From an uncultured bacterium (GTDB lineage: Bacteria; Bacillota; Clostridia; Oscillospirales; Oscillospiraceae), in assembly GCA_905214155.1 (NCBI GenBank), contig CAJMLC010000061.1, forward strand, positions 1 to 10,198: DNA of 10,198 bases, written 5' to 3'. Numbering within the stretch: position 1 is the stretch's first letter; each line of letters starts with the position of its first letter. The position numbers and the translations under genes were made by a program. Positions 6,481 to 10,198 of the stretch are shown piece after piece. The notes below the pieces were generated by a model. That model had not been told where the DNA came from. It did not search any database and saw only the letters and a program-made list of their open reading frames with translations.

Positions 6481-7316
6481 GCCTCCACCTCCCGTTCCAG
6501 ATGTACCATGATCTGCTCCAGCGTCGCGGGGCTCCCGGCCTCCGGCGCATCCGCGGTCTGCAGCAACCCCTCGATCTCGCCCTGATGGCGCCGCGGCGCG
6601 ATCAGCTTCGCGGCCAGCTCCGGCGGGACGGTGCCTTCATCCGCCCGCAGATAGCGATACCGCTCCGTAAATGTGCGGCGCGGTTCGCTCGCGAAGATCT
6701 CGCCGTTCCGGATGTAGGTGATCGTGTCGGCGCAGGCGTCGAGATCGGACGTGATGTGCGTCGAAAACAGCACCGAAGCGCCGTCCCGCTCCACCAGCTC
6801 CAAAAACAGCCCCAGCAGGTCGTCCCGCGCCGCCGGATCGAGGCCGGACGTCGGCTCGTCCAGAATCAGCAGCTTCGCGTGGTGCGACATGGCAAGCGAC
6901 AGCTGGTATTTTACCTTCATGCCCTCCGAGAGCTCGCTGACGCGCTTATTCTCGTCGAGCGCGAAGCGCCGCAGACAGTCCTGATACCGCGCCTCGTCCC
7001 AGTTCGGGTAAAATCGGCGCGTTGCCGCTGTCAGCTGGCCGAGCCGCTTGCGCGGATAATAAGCCGCGCTGCCGGTCACAAAGCCGATCTGCGCCTTGAC
7101 CGCCAGCTCCTGCGTCGCGACGTCCATCCCGCAGAGCTCGACGTGGCCCGCGTCCGGATGCACAAGGCGGAGCATCGATTTGAGCGTCGTCGTCTTGCCT
7201 GCGCCGTTGCGCCCGATGAAGCCCATGACCGTCCCGGGCTCCATCGAAAACGAAATATTTTTTAGGGAAAACGCGGGATATTGCTTGCAAAGTCCCTCAA
7301 TTTTCAGAATTTCCAT
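6477..7316 (-). CDS. ABC transporter ATP-binding protein
   Basis: The 279-residue nucleotide-binding subunit of an ABC-2 type exporter, acting at the inner face of the membrane. Walker A is GRNGAGKTT (35-43), Walker B is LLILDEP (149-155) and the H-loop histidine is in FSTHITSD (H187). The signature is LSEGM (129-133) rather than LSGGQ, as is common in YtrB/EcsA-type exporters. The usual Q-loop glutamine is not evident: GFVTGSAAYYP occupies that region. About 75 residues follow the core as a C-terminal extension. The start at 7316 lies inside the AbrB-type gene (20-nt overlap) and follows AAAGGAGG (about 7322-7329), so translation is coupled. Its 3' end overlaps the permease by 4 nt. The substrate is unknown. 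Confidence 0.93.
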   Translation of the reverse strand: MEILKIEGLCKQYPAFSLKNISFSMEPGTVMGFIGRNGAGKTTTLKSMLRLVHPDAGHVELCGMDVATQELAVKAQIGFVTGSAAYYPRKRLGQLTAATRRFYPNWDEARYQDCLRRFALDENKRVSELSEGMKVKYQLSLAMSHHAKLLILDEPTSGLDPAARDDLLGLFLELVERDGASVLFSTHITSDLDACADTITYIRNGEIFASEPRRTFTERYRYLRADEGTVPPELAAKLIAPRRHQGEIEGLLQTADAPEAGSPATLEQIMVHLEREVEA

Positions 7317-7530
7317 TGCCGTCCTCCTTTGCCGGGAACATGTCCGGCGGCAGATAGACCTCGCCGGGGTCGACCAGTGCGATGCCGCGCTTTTTGTCGG
7401 CCATCAGCAGCAGCTGGTCGCCGGGCTGGATGTCGAACAGGTCGCGCGCCCCCTTTGGGATCACGATCTGCCCCTTCTCGCCGACCTTGACGAGACACAT
7501 AAACTTGTTTTTCGGAAATTGCAGCGCCAT
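7297..7530 (-). CDS. AbrB/SpoVT-type small DNA-binding protein
   Basis: A 77-residue protein, the first gene of the ABC transporter operon. Residues 10-53 carry the swapped-hairpin AbrB pattern: FMCLVKVGEKGQIVIPKGAR, then DLFDIQPGDQLLLMAD and RGIALV. This matches the family motif vd-x-x-GR-ivIPk-x-lR-x-x-l-x-i-x-x-gd. The ~24-residue tail is acidic and asparagine-rich and probably disordered. AAAGGAGG 6 nt before 7530 fixes the start. Such proteins bind DNA as dimers or tetramers. Here it likely regulates its own operon, since a perfect palindrome lies at the promoter about 25 nt upstream. MazE-type antitoxins share the fold, but no toxin gene is adjacent: what follows is an ABC ATPase and permease. 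Confidence 0.88.
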   Translation of the reverse strand: MALQFPKNKFMCLVKVGEKGQIVIPKGARDLFDIQPGDQLLLMADKKRGIALVDPGEVYLPPDMFPAKEDGNGNSEN

Positions 7531-7554
7531 GGCGCCCCTCCTTTGGTAAGAAAA

Positions 7555-7591
7555 GTTATACTAAGTATAACACTGCATACCGAAAAGTCAA
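7555..7591 (-). promoter_or_regulatory. Strong promoter with palindromic operator for the AbrB-ABC operon
   Basis: On the minus strand TTGACT (7591-7586) is followed after 16 nt by TATACT (7569-7564), a near-consensus promoter. The -10 lies inside a perfect 17-bp palindrome, GTTATACT-A-AGTATAAC (7555-7571 as read on the plus strand). A protein bound there would block RNA polymerase. The AbrB-type product encoded 25 nt downstream is the nearest candidate repressor, but either YtrA-type regulator in the window is possible. Confidence 0.82.
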
Positions 7592-7596
7592 GAAGA

Positions 7597-7625
7597 AAAG
7601 GCCCCTCTACCAAGAGGGGGCCTTT
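7597..7625 (-). terminator. Terminator of the zinc-ribbon/truA operon
   Basis: AAAGGCCCCTCT (7597-7608) pairs with AGAGGGGGCCTTT (7613-7625) with one bulged G. Read on the minus strand the stem is followed by TTCTTCTT. It starts 4 nt past the truA stop and lies immediately upstream of the -35 of the next operon, insulating the two transcription units. Confidence 0.8.
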
Positions 7626-7629
7626 GAAT

Positions 7630-8364
7630 TCAATAATCTACCCGCATGAGGCAGAGGCCCTGGGGCGGGGCGGTATAGCCCGCGAGCTTGCGGTCTTTCG
7701 CATCCAGGACGTCCCGGACGTTCTCCGCGCTCCGCTTGCCGAAGCCGACCTCGAGCAGCGTCCCGGTCAGGATGCGCACCATGTTCTGCAGGAATCCGGT
7801 GCCGTGGAAATTGAGATACAGCAGATCCTTTTTCTGCTGGATCTCGATGGAATCCACAATGCGCACCGTCGACTTTTTCATCTGCGGATTGGCACAGAAG
7901 CTGCGGAAATCATGCTCGCCGACAAGAAATTCCGCCGCGCGCCGCATGGCTTCCACGTCCGGCTTCCCGTCCAGCACCGTCACATACTTCCGGTTGAACA
8001 CCGGCTTCGTCTCGCCGACATAGCACGTGTACGTGTAGAGCTTGCCCACGGCGCGATAGCGCGCGTGGAAGCGGTCGGCCGCCTCTTTCACCTCGGCCAC
8101 GCCGATGTCGTCCGGCAGATAGTGATTGAGATAATCACGGATGGCCTCCGGCTCCATGTCCGTGTCCATATAGGCGTTCGCGACCATCGCCCGTGCATGA
8201 ACGCCCGCGTCCGTCCGCCCTGCGCCGATCACGTTGACCGGCGCGCCGCACATCCGCGTGAGCACGGCCTCGAGCTTACCCTGAATGGTCTCCTTGCCCG
8301 GCTGACGCTCCCAGCCGAAATAGCGGGAGCCGTCATAGCTGAGCGTCATCTTGAAATTTCTCAT
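7630..8364 (-). CDS. truA: tRNA pseudouridine(38-40) synthase TruA
   Basis: A cytoplasmic enzyme that turns uridine into pseudouridine at positions 38-40 of the tRNA anticodon arm. The 244 residues fit the family length. The catalytic aspartate is D52 in GAGRTDAGVHA (47-57). Other family marks are LSYDGSRYFGWERQ (8-21), the RYRAVGKLYTY stretch, the FRSFCANPQMKKSTVRIV region and LNFHGTGFLQNMVRILTGTL near the C-terminus. The start at 8364 (MRNFKMTL) is chosen because it overlaps the upstream zinc-ribbon gene's stop by 4 nt (ATGA, 8361-8364). The open frame continues to 8490, but that part is antisense-like translation of the neighbour. In many Firmicutes truA follows cobalt/energy-coupling-factor and ribosomal protein genes; here it is in a different context. 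Confidence 0.96.
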   Translation of the reverse strand: MRNFKMTLSYDGSRYFGWERQPGKETIQGKLEAVLTRMCGAPVNVIGAGRTDAGVHARAMVANAYMDTDMEPEAIRDYLNHYLPDDIGVAEVKEAADRFHARYRAVGKLYTYTCYVGETKPVFNRKYVTVLDGKPDVEAMRRAAEFLVGEHDFRSFCANPQMKKSTVRIVDSIEIQQKKDLLYLNFHGTGFLQNMVRILTGTLLEVGFGKRSAENVRDVLDAKDRKLAGYTAPPQGLCLMRVDY

Positions 8365-8756
8365 CCGCGCGGCTCCACATTCTTCGTATAGCGGCAGGCC
8401 GGATAGTTCGAGCAGCCCCAGAATTTCTGCCCTTTCCGTGCGCCGCTCTGCCCGGTGCGCAGCACCATCTGCGCCCCGCATTTCGGGCACACGGGCACGC
8501 GGCTGTTCGCCGCCCGCTGGGTGTGGACGCTCTTCGCGTCCGGCTGGCCGAGCGCTTCGTCGAACCGGATGGCCTTGCAGTGCGCCGTCCGCGCCAGCTC
8601 CACGGCCAGCATGTCATACATCCGCCGCAGCTCTCCCACCGGCACGCCCGCGGCCAGCTTCCGCCGCAGATACGCGCCCGGCGTCGTGCCGACCTTTTTG
8701 GCGAAGATCTCATGGAACCGTTCTGCGTCGGTCTTCGGTCTTTTTTTCGGATACAT
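8361..8756 (-). CDS. Small protein with topoisomerase-type C4 zinc ribbon
   Basis: A 131-residue protein of unknown function. The C-terminal part (about 88-126) is a zinc ribbon of the kind repeated at the tail of DNA topoisomerase I: cysteines 90 and 93 (CPKC), then C115 and C121 (CSNYPAC), with GQKFWGC before the second pair. The N-terminal ~70 residues are helical and basic. TERFHEIF-like and GTTPGAYLRRKL (23-34) weakly recalls the end of an AraC-type HTH, but this may be chance. I choose 8756 (MYPKKRP), which follows GGGGTGGG at about 5 nt; an in-frame ATG at 8771 would add five residues. The gene is coupled to truA by a 4-nt overlap, which hints at nucleic-acid or RNA-related work. It has no topoisomerase catalytic domain. 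Confidence 0.82.
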   Translation of the reverse strand: MYPKKRPKTDAERFHEIFAKKVGTTPGAYLRRKLAAGVPVGELRRMYDMLAVELARTAHCKAIRFDEALGQPDAKSVHTQRAANSRVPVCPKCGAQMVLRTGQSGARKGQKFWGCSNYPACRYTKNVEPRG

Positions 8757-8781
8757 AAGCCCACCCCACATTTCTATTTTC

Positions 8782-8790
8782 AGTATATCA
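8782..8790 (-). promoter_or_regulatory. Extended -10 promoter of the zinc-ribbon/truA operon
   Basis: Minus-strand TGATATACT (8790-8782) is an extended -10 (TG-n-TATACT). No good -35 is found: TAGCTT lies 17 nt upstream. The site is 25 nt from the start codon at 8756 and diverges from the GntR promoter at 8834-8862. Confidence 0.55.
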
Positions 8791-8833
8791 GACGGAGCAG
8801 AAAAAAGCTACTGCCGGTTTTTGAAAACAGGGG

Positions 8834-8878
8834 TTGACAAACGGTCTTGCTTGTGCTATTGTACTAATCACTTAATAC
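8834..8878 (+). promoter_or_regulatory. Promoter and operator of the second GntR-ABC operon
   Basis: A consensus -35 TTGACA (8834-8839), a 17-nt spacer and TATTGT (8857-8862) form a strong promoter. Overlapping the end of the -10 is an 18-bp imperfect palindrome GTACTAATCACTTAATAC (8861-8878), with half-sites GTAnTAA and TTAnTAC. This GT/AC-ended form is of the kind bound by GntR regulators. Autorepression by the gene that follows is inferred. Confidence 0.8.
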
Positions 8879-8899
8879 AGAGACACAGGAGGTGCTCTC

Positions 8900-9277
8900 A
8901 TGCCCTGGTCTTTCCAAGCGGACACGCCCATCTACACGCAGCTGGTCGCGCGGCTGCAGGAGCAGATCGTCTCCGGCGCCTATCCGCCGGGGCGCAAGCT
9001 GCCCTCGGTGCGCGATCTCGCGGCGGACGCGGGCGTCAACCCCAACACTGTCCAGCGCGCATTTGCCGAGCTGGAGCGGCTGGGCCTCATCTACACCCAG
9101 CGCACGTCCGGAAAATTCGTCACTGAAGACGCCGCCGCGATCGACGCGGCGCGCCGCGCCCTGGCCGAGGGGCAGACGCGGCAGTATCTCGCGGCCATGT
9201 CGGCCCTCGGTTTTGACCGTGCCGCGCTCATCACATTTCTGAACCAGATGGAGGAAACGAAAGATGCCAATTCTTGA
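8900..9277 (+). CDS. GntR family transcriptional regulator, YtrA subfamily
   Basis: A 125-residue DNA-binding protein with an N-terminal GntR winged helix (about residues 8-76): PIYTQLVARLQEQIVSGAYP, PGRKLPSVRDLAADAGVN, PNTVQRAFAELERLGLIYT, and wing RTSGKFV. The ~50-residue tail is short and helical, as in YtrA members. AGGAGGTG (8887-8894) marks the start at 8900. It overlaps the ATPase gene by 14 nt, the normal YtrA arrangement of a repressor leading its own ABC operon, and a palindrome covers its promoter. It is a paralogue of the regulator at 3872-4243 in the same window but differs in much of the tail. The inducer is unknown; in studied relatives it is often envelope-active antibiotic stress. 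Confidence 0.95.
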   Translation: MPWSFQADTPIYTQLVARLQEQIVSGAYPPGRKLPSVRDLAADAGVNPNTVQRAFAELERLGLIYTQRTSGKFVTEDAAAIDAARRALAEGQTRQYLAAMSALGFDRAALITFLNQMEETKDANS

Positions 9278-9968
9278 ATGTCATGCGCTGGAAAAGCGCT
9301 ACGGCTCCGCGATGGCGCTCGACCACATCGATCTTGCGCTCGAACCGGGCCGCATCATCGGTCTGCTCGGCCCGAACGGCAGCGGAAAATCCACGCTCAT
9401 CAAGCTCGCCATGGGCCTGCTGCAGCCCACGAGCGGTGAAATTCTGATCGACGGGAAGGCCCCGTCGCCGCAGACGAACGCCATCGTGTCCTACCTGCCC
9501 GACCGCGTCACGCTCAGTCCGTGGATGAAGACGCGGCAGCTGCTGGACTTCTACTGCGATTTCTACGCCGATTTCGACCGGCAGGCCGCAGAGCGGATGC
9601 TCACGCACCTCGGCCTGAACCTCAACCAGTCCATCCGCCAGATGTCGAAGGGCATGAAGGAGAAGGTGCAGCTCGTGCTGACAATGAGCCGCAAGGCAAA
9701 GCTCTACCTGCTCGACGAGCCGATCGGCGGCGTCGACCCCGCGACGCGGGACTACATCCTGCACACCATCATTTCCAACTATAATCCAGAGGCCGCCGTC
9801 GTCATCAGCACGCACCTGATCGCCGACGTCGAGCCGGTGCTCGACGAGGTCATCTTCCTCAATCAGGGGAAGATCAGCCTGCATGAGAGCTGTGATGAAA
9901 TTCGCGAGACGCGCGGCCAGTCGGTCGACGCGCTCTTCCGGGAGGTATTCAAATGCTGGGAAAACTGA
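9264..9968 (+). CDS. ABC transporter ATP-binding protein, YtrB-like
   Basis: A 234-residue ATPase subunit. Walker A is GPNGSGKST (36-44), the signature is MSKGM (127-131), Walker B is LYLLDEP (147-153) and the H-loop histidine is in ISTHLIAD (H184). The Q-loop region reads SYLPDR, so the usual glutamine is replaced. It lacks the long C-terminal extension seen in the other ATPase in the window (6477-7316). GGAGG (9250-9254) precedes the start, which is inside the regulator's last codons. Its last 16 nt overlap the permease gene, so regulator, ATPase and permease are one coupled operon. Membrane export or envelope defence is likely from family and context; the substrate is not known. Confidence 0.94.
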   Translation: MPILECHALEKRYGSAMALDHIDLALEPGRIIGLLGPNGSGKSTLIKLAMGLLQPTSGEILIDGKAPSPQTNAIVSYLPDRVTLSPWMKTRQLLDFYCDFYADFDRQAAERMLTHLGLNLNQSIRQMSKGMKEKVQLVLTMSRKAKLYLLDEPIGGVDPATRDYILHTIISNYNPEAAVVISTHLIADVEPVLDEVIFLNQGKISLHESCDEIRETRGQSVDALFREVFKCWEN

Positions 9969-10198
9969 TCAAACATGAATTCCGCGCCACGGGCCGTCTG
10001 ATGGCCCCGCTGTTCGGCGCGCTGGTGCTGCTCGCGCTCGTTGTCCGCGCGAACGACCTTGTATTCCAGCATGTCGAATCCCATTCCGCGTTCCTGAATA
10101 TCCTCAATACGCTGCTCATCATCGCCTATGTGCTCGCGCTGTTCGGCGTGATGGTCTTCTCCACCGTTCTGATGATCAAGCGCTTCCACCAGAACTTC
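9953..10198 (+). CDS. ABC-2 type permease, 5' part only
   Basis: An open frame begins at ATG 9953 with GGAGGT 6 nt upstream and runs off the window after 82 codons, with no stop. It begins MLGKLIKHEFRATGRLM and then has two hydrophobic segments, about residues 16-32 and 50-72. A short basic amphipathic N-terminus (K/R, HEFRATGR) followed by a helix is typical of ABC-2 permeases of YtrC/YtrD type operons. The gene overlaps the ATPase by 16 nt. Its full length and domain family cannot be judged. Confidence 0.8.
   Translation, partial: MLGKLIKHEFRATGRLMAPLFGALVLLALVVRANDLVFQHVESHSAFLNILNTLLIIAYVLALFGVMVFSTVLMIKRFHQNF

Noticed and set aside
7297..7530. Toxin-antitoxin antitoxin (MazE-like)
   Set aside because: The fold would allow it, but the coupled downstream gene is an ABC ATPase and no small toxin gene is adjacent.
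7096..8391. A 431-codon plus-strand frame across ABC ATPase, AbrB gene and truA
   Set aside because: It covers three well-supported minus-strand genes and their promoter and terminator; the composition is shadow-like.
8361..8756. Fragment of a broken topoisomerase I gene
   Set aside because: The N-terminus has its own start and promoter, there is no catalytic domain remnant nearby, and the gene is cleanly coupled to truA.

Overview
The window looks like a chromosomal segment of a high-GC, gut-type Clostridia (Oscillospiraceae/Ruminococcaceae-like). This is inferred from strongly GC-ending codons, good Shine-Dalgarno sites (GGAGG-type), YtrA-class GntR regulators in front of ABC-2 transporters, and intergenic hairpin repeats of the style common in gut Firmicutes. 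No 16S rRNA or other firm taxonomic marker is present. Gene density is high, both strands are used, and many genes are translationally coupled through short overlaps. I see no CRISPR array, tRNA or rRNA, phage gene or transposase.

Layout. (1) 1-260: a hairpin-rich edge piece, a strong terminator (107-136), an exact 15-bp tandem duplication, and a weak promoter before the potassium uptake pair. (2) 261-3078, plus strand: trkA and trkH, a Trk-type K+ uptake system overlapping by 8 nt and ending at a terminator. (3) 3151-3741, minus strand: a deoxynucleoside kinase-family gene, convergent with trkH, with its own terminator and a TATAAT promoter. (4) 3818-5574, plus strand: a divergent operon of a YtrA-type GntR repressor and a multi-pass membrane protein with a DUF5808-like segment and a C-terminal bacterial PH-like domain. 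(5) 5575-5832: non-coding, made of a 167-bp element with 15-bp inverted ends, a second GC-rich hairpin and a terminator-like hairpin. (6) 7591-5833, minus strand: a three-gene operon of a small AbrB-type DNA-binding protein, an ABC ATPase and an ABC-2 type permease. It has a strong promoter whose -10 lies in a perfect 17-bp palindrome. (7) 8756-7630, minus strand: a small zinc-ribbon protein coupled to truA (tRNA pseudouridine synthase I), followed by a terminator. (8) 8834 to the end, plus strand: a second YtrA-type operon (GntR, ABC ATPase, ABC-2 permease), the permease cut by the window edge.

How it fits together. The common theme is small DNA-binding proteins placed first in short, tightly coupled operons for membrane proteins: two YtrA-type GntR regulators and one AbrB-type protein. 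Each has an inverted repeat at or next to its promoter, which suggests autoregulated, inducible membrane or export modules (the substrates cannot be read from sequence). The trk genes, deoxynucleoside kinase and truA are ordinary housekeeping functions. I do not find a clearly new defence or mobile system. The points most worth a second look are the AbrB-led ABC operon, the YtrA-led DUF5808/PH membrane protein, the zinc-ribbon/truA pair and the palindromic intergenic element.
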